This document shows, piece by piece, positions 51,235 to 60,991 of a DNA stretch of 64,000 nt. Location of the stretch: IMG/VR virus record IMGVR_UViG_3300007734_000755, positions 50,838-114,837 of that record; one strand, 5' to 3'. The position numbers and the translations under genes are program-made. The stretch is from a virus. The notes beneath the pieces were generated by a model, which was not told the DNA's origin, did not search any database, and saw only the letters and a program-made list of their open reading frames with translations. Position 1 is the first letter of the stretch. Each line of letters opens with the position of its first letter.

Positions 51235-51431
51235 TATTTTATCCCGCGAAGTAATCCAGTTAATCTAACCGCAGCTTCCTTTGTAGAAGCGAGTTGCCTT
51301 ATTCTTGAAACCTCAGCATCGAAGGACACCATGGCCGGATCATTTGTCAGGGGAGTGTCCTCGTTTAACTTCTTAAACCGTACAACCTCCTCCTCTATAA
51401 TTTGATTTAATCTTTCATATGAGATTTTCAT
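51234..51431 (-). CDS. small leader-helix protein, 65 aa
   Basis: It begins MKISYERLNQIIEEEVVRF, a helix like the leader helices in other genes, and ends RLTGLLRGIK. ATG at 51431 is used because the upstream ATG at 51440 has no room for a ribosome site. It is coupled to the protease gene by a short overlap. Its function is unknown; it may be part of the prohead core. Confidence 0.6.
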   Translation of the reverse strand: MKISYERLNQIIEEEVVRFKKLNEDTPLTNDPAMVSFDAEVSRIRQLASTKEAAVRLTGLLRGIK

Positions 51432-51446
51432 AGTCAGCATCCCTTT

Positions 51447-51800
51447 CTACAATTTGTTGGCGGTCTCTTCATCCACTTTGTCGTCCAAAGATTGTGACCC
51501 TGATTTGATCTTAAAATTAAAGCCATCATCATCCACTCCCATACTTAACATATAACTAGTTCCAGAACTTAGACATCCAAGAAGGATACAATTAATAAAG
51601 GATCGCTCAAAACTAAATAGTTCTGTATATGGAGAAACTCCACAAAGAACTACTCCTACCCAAAACCCAATACACATTGGACAACGAAAGAATTTTCCCA
51701 ACAAACCTCTATCTGGCCTTATAGGATCAAATATCGATCCATAGCAAAGAATTGAAGTTAATCCATAGGATATTAAAATAAAATAAATTAGTTGAAGAAT
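51447..51800 (-). CDS. DUF1360-like small membrane protein with non-ATG start
   Basis: The frame continues upstream of the first TTG (51704) and encodes a conserved-looking first membrane part with YGLTSILCYGSIFDPIRP, then CPMCIGFWVG, a cysteine motif typical of DUF1360-type proteins. No ATG, GTG or TTG lies in the upstream part. ATT at 51800, with GAGG five bases before, is the most plausible start. Product about 117 residues. The C-terminus is hydrophilic. Confidence 0.5.
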   Translation of the reverse strand: MLQLIYFILISYGLTSILCYGSIFDPIRPDRGLLGKFFRCPMCIGFWVGVVLCGVSPYTELFSFERSFINCILLGCLSSGTSYMLSMGVDDDGFNFKIKSGSQSLDDKVDEETANKL

Positions 51801-51838
51801 TTGAACCTCGACTCCAACAGTTTATCAGAAGAAATAAA

Positions 51839-52303
51839 TTATTTAATGAATTTTAGCTCGGCATATACAGAAAGGTTAACCAGGAAAGAACTTGCGTTGG
51901 AGTTGTTAACAACAATCCCACAACTTCCATTTACCAAATAAACAGTTGAGGTAAGAGGGTCAATTTCTTGTCCAGCTAAAATTGGATACTGCACAGCTCC
52001 CGCTGTCGCCCTAATGATTGATCCTCCCGTCTTTTTCCAATAGCCAGAGAAACTCATTATTCCATAAGCTCCACCACTTTCCATAAGGACGTGTCCTGAA
52101 ACGTTCCATATGTCTCCGTTAGCGAATAATGATGAATCAAAAAGGGGAATTGTCCCACTTCCGCCAAGATTAGCAGCGGAATATGTTCCAGTTGGAACCT
52201 CAACTGTTGTTGGAACTGCCGCCGCTACTGCGGCAACCGATGCTACTAGTGCTGTGTCATCGTAAGAGGCTCCAGAAGTTGGTACGTATGTAAATCCTGA
52301 CAT
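51839..52303 (-). CDS. beta-rich fibre/decoration-type protein, 154 aa
   Basis: An Ala/Val/Ser-rich protein (ALVASVAAVAAAVPTTVEVP and SGHVLMESGGAYGIMSFSG). Beta-rich and low in charge, it groups with the next three genes as putative fibre or decoration proteins between the portal block and prohead block. No domain is named. Confidence 0.65.
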   Translation of the reverse strand: MSGFTYVPTSGASYDDTALVASVAAVAAAVPTTVEVPTGTYSAANLGGSGTIPLFDSSLFANGDIWNVSGHVLMESGGAYGIMSFSGYWKKTGGSIIRATAGAVQYPILAGQEIDPLTSTVYLVNGSCGIVVNNSNASSFLVNLSVYAELKFIK

Positions 52304-52346
52304 TATTTGTTTCTCCTATATTAAGTAGATATGTCAAACATTAAAA

Positions 52347-53537
52347 TTAATATCTTTCATACCACTGAAGAGCTCCATCTGTATCCACGTTTGCTGTTGA
52401 TTGTGCAGTTAATATAACACTCTCTCCAGGCAAGATTTCAAAAACCCAGGGAGAAAGATCCTCATCAATACGATCGTTCTTCATCAACGTTGCTGCCCAT
52501 CTCTCTGTTCCACCAGTATAGGTGATTCCAACAGTTGTTGACACACTAACTGGCGATTGATTTGTTAATATATCTGTATAACTGGGATTTGTTCCTCCCA
52601 GCGTTGGGTTTCTTACAAGCTTAAAGTTGGTAACCTTTGTCCCATCAGTTGTTAAATTAAGGTTGGATAGATCAATGTTCATGCGGTTTGTTACACCATT
52701 AAGAGAGCCGCTGTTTCTAAGAACAATCAACACCGTTTCCGCTTGAACAGTGTTTCGGGAGAATAGGGTGTGTCTTGAAACGGTTAGCGGATCATGAAAA
52801 ATAGGTACATATCCCTGTGGATTTTCTACAAATCCCATTGCTGAGGGGGTATACATAACGTAATTTCCGGTAGCAAATGTATTATAGTTGTGCGCCTTTA
52901 TAGGAAGATTAGGATTCAACATTGAACAGGATACTGCGGTGTTTCCATATTTTATGCGATGAACAGGGGTAAACCTTCCAGTGGCCGGATCTTCTATATC
53001 GAACTTTATTTCTCCAAACCCAAGCCATTGATATCCAATTTGATAAACATTCCCCTTACTGATATCCAGCCAAGGACAGGTGTTTTCGGACCACGAAGAT
53101 TGCGAATAAAATGTATCAACGCTGTTGACCCTGTGTATTACTCCAAAACTTGAACCAGAGGTTCCAAAGAACAGTCCGTCAACAGCATTACCAAGACCAA
53201 TAATTCTAAAATTTCCGTTTGCCGGAGCCGTCTCCCAAATACATGATGTTCTTATCACTCCACCAATACCGGGAACATATCTAACGGCCTTCTTGGTTAT
53301 AATTTTTGCTTCGGAGGATGATCCAGTTATTGTACTTAATTTTACTCGCGAGGATGATAAAGTTGTCGTTCCGCTTCCGACAGAACTTGTTGTAACCATT
53401 TCATCAATAATATTATATGCAAATGTCCAACCAGCTACAGGGCACAGGCTTGTTGTTCTTGCCTCACCAAATGCGGATATTTCTTTTGGATCTGTAAGAG
53501 AGATCACCTTGAACGGACCTGTTGCTGAGTGTGCCAT
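52347..53537 (-). CDS. large beta-rich virion protein, 396 aa
   Basis: A Thr/Ser/Gly/Val-rich protein (YVPGIGGVIRTSCIWETAP, SGSSFGVIHRVNSVDTFYS) probably of beta-sandwich domains, as in head fibres or lectin-like decoration proteins. No catalytic motif is seen. It is in the fibre block with genes before and after. Confidence 0.65.
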   Translation of the reverse strand: MAHSATGPFKVISLTDPKEISAFGEARTTSLCPVAGWTFAYNIIDEMVTTSSVGSGTTTLSSSRVKLSTITGSSSEAKIITKKAVRYVPGIGGVIRTSCIWETAPANGNFRIIGLGNAVDGLFFGTSGSSFGVIHRVNSVDTFYSQSSWSENTCPWLDISKGNVYQIGYQWLGFGEIKFDIEDPATGRFTPVHRIKYGNTAVSCSMLNPNLPIKAHNYNTFATGNYVMYTPSAMGFVENPQGYVPIFHDPLTVSRHTLFSRNTVQAETVLIVLRNSGSLNGVTNRMNIDLSNLNLTTDGTKVTNFKLVRNPTLGGTNPSYTDILTNQSPVSVSTTVGITYTGGTERWAATLMKNDRIDEDLSPWVFEILPGESVILTAQSTANVDTDGALQWYERY

Positions 53538-53860
53538 TATGAAATCTCCTCGCCAAATGCATTGAAACTTAGCGTTCCCAACGTTGCGTAAACTCTTATG
53601 ACATCAGTTGTGGCAAGAGTTATTCCCAATGTTGCCGCAAATGTTGTATTGCCTTCAATGGGTACGTCATAGTAAAGATATTGATTTGTTGCTAGCACAG
53701 CACCGGCTACCGCTATAGAGATTCTAAACGAAGTAGGTGTAGCAGATTGGTTACAAACAGTTATTGTCGAGACAACTGTTGATGTCAAAGCTGGAACTGT
53801 GTAAAACAGCGTTGAGGTTGCTGCTCCAGGAATAGATTGTCCTAATACTTTTAAACCCAT
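53537..53860 (-). CDS. small beta-rich virion protein, 107 aa
   Basis: A beta-rich protein beginning MGLKVLGQSIPGAATSTLFY, with ITVCNQSATPTSFRISIAV in the centre. The size and sequence style suggest a single small beta-sandwich, such as a tip or collar of a fibre. Its stop overlaps the start of the next gene. Confidence 0.65.
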   Translation of the reverse strand: MGLKVLGQSIPGAATSTLFYTVPALTSTVVSTITVCNQSATPTSFRISIAVAGAVLATNQYLYYDVPIEGNTTFAATLGITLATTDVIRVYATLGTLSFNAFGEEIS

Positions 53861-53862
53861 TG

Positions 53863-55344
53863 TTATGCTCCCATCATCATAAATATTCTTGCGTAACTCT
53901 TTTGTGCAGAACCAGTTGGCTCTGTTGTTGTTAATCTTCCAGCGGTTGTTGCGTATACTGGGTTCCCCGCTGTTAACGCTGGAATGCGAACAGTACCGTC
54001 AGAGCGCAAATCCATCACAGTAACATCAGCAAGTTCTGTAAAAGTCGCTGTAGACTTTAGATTGAATTCAAGTTTTGTTGCAGGATTGTAACCGTTTGGA
54101 GCCCCTCCAGCTTGATATGCTGAAACTGCCAAATCTACAACGCCAGGATAATAGTTTGCTGTATCAGTATTTCGAACCAAACGAGCAAGAACTTCTGCTG
54201 TTTGTGACTGAATAGACGAACCATGAACAGCTAATCGTGAATCTGTTCCGCCAACGTGGTATGTTGCATTACGATCCCCAATTTGAACAAGAGCCTTAGC
54301 TTCCCAGCCTGCACCCGACACCCAACCAGATGAACCAACAGCTAATGTGCCACCACGTCCAAGAATCATTCTGGGTGTTGATGTTGTGCCAAAAACTATT
54401 GGATGTGAGTAACCCGTCCGAAAATAGAGACATGCAAGCAGTGGATTATTTAGGAAAACTCCAGATCCATCAGCAAAGAACTGCCCAAGCATCGTTGGAA
54501 CAGCTGAGTTATTCTTGCCTTGCATACGAAATGATGCAAAACTATAATCTGCAAGTGCTGTTGATACGTAATCATTCTGCACATTGATCGTTGGTAGTAA
54601 AGGATCTGTTCCGACTGATGACGAGTAGGTTACATCGACATCATAAACTGGTGCGATATTAGTGCCAACACCGAACTTACCTGTTGTATTATTCCATGCA
54701 GCTTTTGTGCTTCCAAGTAAAGTTCTCCATCCAGGTAATAATGATGCAGAAGTCCAAGTGCTAACGCCCGTCGAATAAAGCATTTGATTTGCAGCTGTTG
54801 CAATAGATTTGGGTATTGCGGCAGAAGCTGTAGCAGATACATTGCTAATCATGATCGCCATTGATGAACTAAGATTTGCTAGTGCTGTTGCAGCTGAAGA
54901 GCTCAACGAAACAATGCTCGAACTCAGCGAGGCTAACGAGGCAGTAAGACCAGTCACTTGCGTATCGGAAATTTGTATAAGTGTTGAGGTTAGGGTAGAT
55001 ACTCTACCCTTTGAATCCACAGTAATAATGGCTGACCTGGTTGCGCTACCCAATGGCCCTGCTGCTCCACCACCATAATTTATTAATATAGGATTAGGGT
55101 AGGAGCCTGTGAGATCACCGCTTGTGGGGTCTGGTAGACTGCTAGAAACACTGGCAGTTGTAAGGGCAGTAACCCTTCCCTTTGCATCAATAGTTATAAC
55201 CGGAATTCTGTATGAATCTCCAATTGGGCCGGTCGCCAACCCAATCGTTCTAAGTTCTGGGCAGGGATATGAGCCCGTAAGATCACCACACGCGCTTCCG
55301 GTAGGCGGTCTACCTCTGGCTGTCGCACATGGTATACCCGCCAT
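53863..55344 (-). CDS. tail/head fibre-like protein, 493 aa
   Basis: The N-terminal part has two repeats of GDLTGSYP(C/N)P, each followed by a ITxDxKGRV strand, a common motif in phage fibres. A Ser/Leu/Ala coiled coil follows (LTASLASLSSSIVSLSSSAA), then a beta-rich C-terminal domain. This is the likely trimeric fibre of the block. No intramolecular chaperone (S74-type) domain can be recognised. Confidence 0.75.
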   Translation of the reverse strand: MAGIPCATARGRPPTGSACGDLTGSYPCPELRTIGLATGPIGDSYRIPVITIDAKGRVTALTTASVSSSLPDPTSGDLTGSYPNPILINYGGGAAGPLGSATRSAIITVDSKGRVSTLTSTLIQISDTQVTGLTASLASLSSSIVSLSSSAATALANLSSSMAIMISNVSATASAAIPKSIATAANQMLYSTGVSTWTSASLLPGWRTLLGSTKAAWNNTTGKFGVGTNIAPVYDVDVTYSSSVGTDPLLPTINVQNDYVSTALADYSFASFRMQGKNNSAVPTMLGQFFADGSGVFLNNPLLACLYFRTGYSHPIVFGTTSTPRMILGRGGTLAVGSSGWVSGAGWEAKALVQIGDRNATYHVGGTDSRLAVHGSSIQSQTAEVLARLVRNTDTANYYPGVVDLAVSAYQAGGAPNGYNPATKLEFNLKSTATFTELADVTVMDLRSDGTVRIPALTAGNPVYATTAGRLTTTEPTGSAQKSYARIFMMMGA

Positions 55345-55346
55345 AA

Positions 55347-55955
55347 TTAAACCCTATAAAGAATGCCGTAAGCGGTTTGATAAACGTTTACGTTTCCTTT
55401 TCGTGCCTTTTGCGGGATCTCTCCCAGTTCAGTAGTTTCTTCTTCATCTGGGTTGACATACATATCCTCGACACTTTCTTCATAGTTTTCAGCTACATTT
55501 ATGAATTCGTTTTCCTTATCCATAAATCTCTTAGTAAGAAGCAATATGACTTGCAATACATCTATTTTGTTGTTTGGAGGATAGAACGATTCTAGAGAAT
55601 TTAGAATAACCCCACTTCTTGTTGTCCCTCTTACAAGGGCTCCCTTTTCATCAAGAAATCTAAAATATCTATCCTGTGCAGGATAGGAATCAAAGGCAGA
55701 GTCTTCCTTTGGAACCGTGAATATCTTATTCTTAGTTGGAATTATAATAATATCCATTGATGGGTGGTCATAAATAACAATATTGTTGTCAAGTGTTTTT
55801 CTTATTTTTAGTTTTATCTTAATTAATCTATCACCAAATACAATCTTTAATCCATCTTTTTCATCTGGTTGTGACGAAGAAATATCTCCCAATGAAGCAG
55901 CATTCATTCCAGCGGCATCTATTTCCTTGTCTGTTATGGTAATAGTTATTGCCAT
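55347..55955 (-). CDS. hypothetical virion-cluster protein, 202 aa
   Basis: The N-terminal half is beta-rich (LIKIKLKIRKTLDNNIVIYD, HPSMDIIIIPTKNKIF), the C-terminal half helical, with an acidic linker (NPDEEETTELGE). Unknown. It lies between the helical protein after the portal and the fibre, so a head or neck role is likely. Confidence 0.62.
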   Translation of the reverse strand: MAITITITDKEIDAAGMNAASLGDISSSQPDEKDGLKIVFGDRLIKIKLKIRKTLDNNIVIYDHPSMDIIIIPTKNKIFTVPKEDSAFDSYPAQDRYFRFLDEKGALVRGTTRSGVILNSLESFYPPNNKIDVLQVILLLTKRFMDKENEFINVAENYEESVEDMYVNPDEEETTELGEIPQKARKGNVNVYQTAYGILYRV

Positions 55956-55958
55956 TCG

Positions 55959-56777
55959 TTAATTCTCTATCTCGTGTATTAGTTTTTGGAACTTAAGGAC
56001 CTTCTGAAGGAAGGATTCGTCTATCTCTTCTTCCTTCATCTTTTCAAATTTTATTTTTACTTCTGCGAGCTTCTTGAGAATTTCCTTGTCTTCCTTCGCT
56101 TCTGCTATTTTGTGAGCATTTGAAAGACTTGTTGAAATAACACCAAGCTCGTCATTCATAAAAACCAAGAAATCGGCATTGTCCTCTCCGCTCGATATCA
56201 TAAATTTTTTCAGCAAGATTTTTTGATTTTCTAAAAGACCGGAATATTTTTTGTTAAATGAATTGAGAAAACTATGAATTACGTATTTATCGATCTTTTC
56301 CGCATTTTCTTCGATAGTCTCCCTGGGTGAGGACATTTTCATAATGATTTGTCTCTCCATCAACATTCTTGTTGGAATGTCTCCCTTCTTATTAAAAATT
56401 TGATGTATAGTTGCTACATCCTTGTAGTTCGGAACATAATTTGAAAAAAAGTTTGGCGTCAGTTTTCTATTGATTTTTGCTATCATAGAACTCTGCTGTT
56501 GAAATATGTGTTTTTGATTAAGTCCTGCAAACATAATCTTGGCCTCTTCAAGAATTTTTTCTGCCAGTTCCTTGTCTGAGTTCCGAGTATCTAAAATTGT
56601 TCTATATAATTTCAATTCCTCTCGAAGAACCTTCCCCTCACCAAAATACTCCACAAAGAGAGACTTTACTTCGTTAACACGAAGTTCGTCTTTATCGAGT
56701 TTTGCTCTTGTATATTCTCTAACAAGAGCCTCGTATAAAAACAAGGTATTTCTTTTTTTATTGTGGGATATTTTCAT
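55959..56777 (-). CDS. helical hypothetical protein after the portal, 272 aa
   Basis: A strongly helical, Lys/Glu-rich protein beginning MKISHNKKRNTLFLYEALV. No motif is known. Its place directly after the portal suggests a head-core, portal-associated or packaging role. No beta content or membrane segment is seen. Confidence 0.62.
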   Translation of the reverse strand: MKISHNKKRNTLFLYEALVREYTRAKLDKDELRVNEVKSLFVEYFGEGKVLREELKLYRTILDTRNSDKELAEKILEEAKIMFAGLNQKHIFQQQSSMIAKINRKLTPNFFSNYVPNYKDVATIHQIFNKKGDIPTRMLMERQIIMKMSSPRETIEENAEKIDKYVIHSFLNSFNKKYSGLLENQKILLKKFMISSGEDNADFLVFMNDELGVISTSLSNAHKIAEAKEDKEILKKLAEVKIKFEKMKEEEIDESFLQKVLKFQKLIHEIEN

Positions 56778-56780
56778 GTT

Positions 56781-58811
56781 TTACTTTTCCATTAAAGATT
56801 TAATGTCTTGGTCAAGTTTATTTAATTCTTCTTCGACACTCTTGTTATAATTAGTGTCCATTGACTCAGCAATACCCTTTGCAAGTCTGTCTGCTGTAAC
56901 ATATCCGTGTCCGAAAATGTTTCTCTTAGAATTTGATCCGAAGGAATCACCGCCAAGAGCGTTCATGTGTCTCTTTCTTGGTCCGCCGTCCTCTCTCTTG
57001 TCTGTAATTGGAGGAGTGTGTCTCTTTCCTTTCGAACCTGCGGTTACATACGATCCGTCTGCGTATTCTACCCTAACAGCACCACTCTTATTTCTTCTGA
57101 CAGCGTTATAATCTCTCTTGGCTGGAGCCTCCGCTGGCGGCATGGCCAGCAACGGTGTTCCACCCTCCTCTCCAGCCTTTGGCTCTCCTCCACCAGCAGG
57201 AGTCGCCCCCTCCTCTCCCGGAGCCGCTGGGGCTAGCGCATTTCCTAGCCCGCCTGGTGTCATGGGAAGTTCAGACTCGGAGCCGCCAGTTGGTTCTTCT
57301 CCTCCGAGATCTGCTCCTCCGACTCCACTAACACCACTCATGTCACTGGCGGTTGAGACGTCCTGAGCAGAGGCTTCAATGGCCGCATCAACTCTCTTGT
57401 CATAAAATCTTTGTCTTTCCATCTTCTCTAGTTCTTCATCAGAGAAGCCGAAGATATTCTTCGAAATCCATTGTCTTGAGAAGAAATTTTGTCCAGCAGC
57501 AGAAGCCGCTACATCTAGCTTACTCTTAAGGCCTTCCAGTTCTTGCATTTGGGCTATCTTTGAAGGATTGTTTAAAGATAATTTAAACGAAGTGAGGTCA
57601 TCTCCTCTAAATCCTAGCGTATAAAGATGAACCATCCCGATTTTTTCCATCTCTGTTAACATTGCTCTCTGTAACCTCTGTACTGTTCTTGCAAACCTTA
57701 CGTCCTTCTGGGCCAGTGTAGACTTGTCATCTCTCTCTCCATCTGATTGTGAGAGATAAGCCTTGGGTATTTTTATTGCAGAAAACAACTTGTCCTTAAG
57801 ATACTTGATATCATCGATAGAGTCGATTCCCTTTTGACCAGCAAGAGGTTCTATCGTTGAATTAGATCCGGCTCTTACTGGGAGGTAATAATCTTCTTCA
57901 ACACTCATCGGATTATATCTTAGGTCTACTTGTCCCGACTCATCATTGACGACCTGGTGCCTCTTCATCTGGGTCATTACTTTTTGCATATATTGCTCAA
58001 CATCCTCCGGAGGAATTCCAGTAACGTCGATCTTAAACACCTTCCTGTCTGGTGCCCTGATAACTCTGGATGCCATCATTGCATCCTCAACCAACACGAG
58101 TTGTCTCCAAATTCTTCTCGCCGGATCCAAGACGGATGTTCCATACGGGCAGTATTTATCATTGCCGAGGACTCTAAAATGAGCAACCTGCCAGTTTTCG
58201 AACGTTAGTCCGCCGGCATTCCACTGAAATTGAATGTAGTTAGGGTTTGTTGCATCTTCTCCCTCTAGTCTTTCAATTTCTGCTGAGGGTAATCCAATAC
58301 CAGATTTGACTCCCATTGTTTCATCGGTGTCAAGATACAGAAAAAAATCTCCATACTTACACATGGTTCTTGCCCAGTTAAATAAGTTTGATTCTATGCT
58401 AAGAACTTTATAGAACAGGACATCTAAGATATTTTTTATTTCTTCATTTCTACAATCAATCTTTAGAACCTTTGAAACCTCTGTAAACGTGGTCATCTCA
58501 TCTGCGTAAATGTCTAGACAAGAAGCGAGCTCTGGAGCAAACTCCATCTGCTCAAAGTCAACATACCTCTGGGCGCGGCTCTGAATAGCCATATTCCCAG
58601 ATCTAAGAGAGTCAAACGGGTTATATGTGTTTTTCTTATAGGATAAACCACCAAGAGAATTAAACTTACTGGCATATTTATCTAGTTCATATTTCTTCTC
58701 CTTGGTTGGCCTTTGCGCCCGAAAGTTTATGATCGGGCCAGAAAAAATCTTAGTTAGTCTCTTAAAGAGAGGATTAGCGTTGTTCTTTGGATTGTTATTG
58801 CGATCTGCCAT
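56781..58811 (-). CDS. 20: portal protein gp20-like
   Basis: A 676-residue portal subunit. QSRAQRYVDFEQMEFAPELA, LDIYADEMTTFTE and the core YIQFQWNAGG match T4-like portals. The last 180 residues have a Gly/Pro/Ala-rich low-complexity insert (VGGADLGGEEPTGGSE) and a positively charged segment before the helical end. It forms the dodecameric channel for DNA entry. It follows the terminase gene and is in the standard T4 order. Confidence 0.93.
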   Translation of the reverse strand: MADRNNNPKNNANPLFKRLTKIFSGPIINFRAQRPTKEKKYELDKYASKFNSLGGLSYKKNTYNPFDSLRSGNMAIQSRAQRYVDFEQMEFAPELASCLDIYADEMTTFTEVSKVLKIDCRNEEIKNILDVLFYKVLSIESNLFNWARTMCKYGDFFLYLDTDETMGVKSGIGLPSAEIERLEGEDATNPNYIQFQWNAGGLTFENWQVAHFRVLGNDKYCPYGTSVLDPARRIWRQLVLVEDAMMASRVIRAPDRKVFKIDVTGIPPEDVEQYMQKVMTQMKRHQVVNDESGQVDLRYNPMSVEEDYYLPVRAGSNSTIEPLAGQKGIDSIDDIKYLKDKLFSAIKIPKAYLSQSDGERDDKSTLAQKDVRFARTVQRLQRAMLTEMEKIGMVHLYTLGFRGDDLTSFKLSLNNPSKIAQMQELEGLKSKLDVAASAAGQNFFSRQWISKNIFGFSDEELEKMERQRFYDKRVDAAIEASAQDVSTASDMSGVSGVGGADLGGEEPTGGSESELPMTPGGLGNALAPAAPGEEGATPAGGGEPKAGEEGGTPLLAMPPAEAPAKRDYNAVRRNKSGAVRVEYADGSYVTAGSKGKRHTPPITDKREDGGPRKRHMNALGGDSFGSNSKRNIFGHGYVTADRLAKGIAESMDTNYNKSVEEELNKLDQDIKSLMEK

Positions 58812-58820
58812 TTTTATTTC

Positions 58821-60404
58821 CTACTTTAGAAGCCAAGAATATTCTCTTGAATTTGTATAAGCTTCTGACCATCTCTTTCGCTTTTCTGCCGAAACATTTT
58901 GTGACATTCCAGGAATTGTTGTATCAATGGTTCTTGAATTAGTCTTGATAGAATTAATTAGAGCCTTTCTATATTCTACATCTCTTTGTGAGATTATTAA
59001 AGCTCCCTCGTGAACCCAACAAGAAATTGCACAACTCATGACTAGATCGTCATTATAACCCTTCATCGCTTCCGCCTTGCCGTTGTTCCACACGAAGGTT
59101 TTTAATTCATCTACCAACCTTTCTGAATTTATTTTTATTTGTCCGGTTCTAATAAACTCGTCTAATTTCACAATAGCAAGAGATCTCATTTTTTGGTTTG
59201 TTGTAAAACCAGGAATCGCAGTCGGATCGTAGGTGGCCTCAACCGGCTCAATAAAATCTGAACTGCCTCGCTTGTGATGATATATCGCCGGATGGTTTGT
59301 TGCCTTAAGTTTTTCTAGGACCCCATAGCCATATGTGTTGTTCTCTACAATAATAAGACAGAAACCATATTCCTTAGACGTGCTATAGAGAAGATCGGCA
59401 TATAGTTCTGGGGTAATTTTACCCTTATATTCCGCTACCTGTTCCATAGAATCAACATCAAAGACGTGGAATGCCGAACTGTCTTCGGCATCTCCTCTCG
59501 CCACATCGGCGGCCAATAAATATCTTTTGTTTTGCTCTGGCTCTTTAAATATCCAAATATTGTTATCTATGCCAGCTTTTCTTATTGGCTTGATCGTACA
59601 GTCTCGGATCTTTTGAATCACATCTCCATCAATAAGAGTATTGCCGGAAAAGTTAAATGAACATTCTAATTCTTGAGCTATTGCCTTTGGGCTCATGTTT
59701 TTTGATTCACCATCGAACCACTTCTTGTCTCGACCTGGGTGAACGTCCCAATTTAACTTGATTGGGTTAAAATCATTAACGCCTGTTTCAGCATCAATAA
59801 AGGTCTTGTGAAACCAGTTTCCAACCCCCTTTGGAGTAGACACCACTATACAACGACCACCAGTGGAGATGGTGGGATAAATACCGGCCCACATTTCTTC
59901 CATACCCTGAATTATTCCAGCCTCATCAACAACAAGTAATGATAGAGCCTCAGAACGACCAGAGTCTCCTGTGGTAGATGCCGCCTTAATCCAAGATCCA
60001 TTATTTAGTTCAAAAGTGTTTTTGTTGTCACCCTCAATTTTTGCAATCTTGATCCACTCGGGAAGATTTTTATACATTCCCTTGACTTTTCTGACCATTC
60101 CGACCGCAACGTTTAGCTGAGTGGCTACGGAGAGAATCGACTTCTCTCTATGAAATAGCATCATCCATAGAACGAAGCCTGCCACTGACGTTGAGAGACC
60201 AAGTTGACGGGCCTTTAGAACTATATTAAACCTATAATCTTGGAATTGTTTTATACAGTTTTCTTGAAACGGATAAAGCTTGAAATCAAGTAGCCCTTCC
60301 ATAGGATGGGAAATTTTAACAAAGTTGTTTATAAAGTAGACTGGATCTTTTCCACATCTAATAATTTCTTTAACAATTTCCTTCTTTGTTAACTGATAGG
60401 TCAT
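58821..60404 (-). CDS. 17: terminase large subunit gp17-like
   Basis: A 527-residue packaging motor. The Walker A-like loop KARQLGLSTS is at 64-73, Walker B LLVVDEAG near 157, the coupling motif VVSTPKG, and the nuclease domain has LLAADVARGDAEDSS (first acidic cluster) and IIVENNTYG later. This gives ATPase plus headful nuclease. Its start overlaps the preceding gene by four bases. Confidence 0.95.
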   Translation of the reverse strand: MTYQLTKKEIVKEIIRCGKDPVYFINNFVKISHPMEGLLDFKLYPFQENCIKQFQDYRFNIVLKARQLGLSTSVAGFVLWMMLFHREKSILSVATQLNVAVGMVRKVKGMYKNLPEWIKIAKIEGDNKNTFELNNGSWIKAASTTGDSGRSEALSLLVVDEAGIIQGMEEMWAGIYPTISTGGRCIVVSTPKGVGNWFHKTFIDAETGVNDFNPIKLNWDVHPGRDKKWFDGESKNMSPKAIAQELECSFNFSGNTLIDGDVIQKIRDCTIKPIRKAGIDNNIWIFKEPEQNKRYLLAADVARGDAEDSSAFHVFDVDSMEQVAEYKGKITPELYADLLYSTSKEYGFCLIIVENNTYGYGVLEKLKATNHPAIYHHKRGSSDFIEPVEATYDPTAIPGFTTNQKMRSLAIVKLDEFIRTGQIKINSERLVDELKTFVWNNGKAEAMKGYNDDLVMSCAISCWVHEGALIISQRDVEYRKALINSIKTNSRTIDTTIPGMSQNVSAEKRKRWSEAYTNSREYSWLLK

Positions 60405-60991
60405 GCAATTCTTTTCGGTGTTGCTTCAGCCTTCTTCTTGTTCTTTAGAACGTCCTTGTGATATTTTTCATACTGATCGATTATTTCGCTCTTATATTCT
60501 TCTGGCTCTGGTATCCCAGTTAGCTCGTATGACTTATGTGCCGTTATCGAAGTTCTAACTCTAGAAATTGGTTGAATCAACACGTCGAAATCCTTAACAC
60601 TCTTTCCGCTCTTTGTTTCTCTCTTGAGTTCCTTTACAGCCAACGTCTTTCCTGTGGTCTTCTTAAACTGCTTCTTAATAAAGGCCAAACACTTCTCAAT
60701 CATATCTTCAATCTCGCCCTCAAACTTTGAAGGTCCCATCTTGGAAATCTCATGTAGGGAGAGTTCAACATGATAATTGATCGTTAGTTTTCTTCCGCCA
60801 ACCTTAACTCCAAACCCGTCCATAATTCTCTTGTCAACAAGAGGATTCCCTTCTTCCCTACGAAGACCGATCTTGTTATCTTCATCTTCATTATAGGTCG
60901 GACCATCATAGGCCAACGATGCCGCCTTGTAGATTCCTCTAACAATTTCATAGATATCATTTTGAATATCGTTATTTACTATTTCGGCCAT
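60401..60991 (-). CDS. hypothetical protein in the small-terminase position, 196 aa
   Basis: A protein with mixed helix and strand (RIMDGFGVKVGGRKLTINYH) ending in a Lys-rich tail (DVLKNKKKAEATPKRIA). It is not clearly similar to gp16. Its place directly before gp17, with ATGA overlap, would fit a small terminase, but that is only positional. Confidence 0.6.
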   Translation of the reverse strand: MAEIVNNDIQNDIYEIVRGIYKAASLAYDGPTYNEDEDNKIGLRREEGNPLVDKRIMDGFGVKVGGRKLTINYHVELSLHEISKMGPSKFEGEIEDMIEKCLAFIKKQFKKTTGKTLAVKELKRETKSGKSVKDFDVLIQPISRVRTSITAHKSYELTGIPEPEEYKSEIIDQYEKYHKDVLKNKKKAEATPKRIA

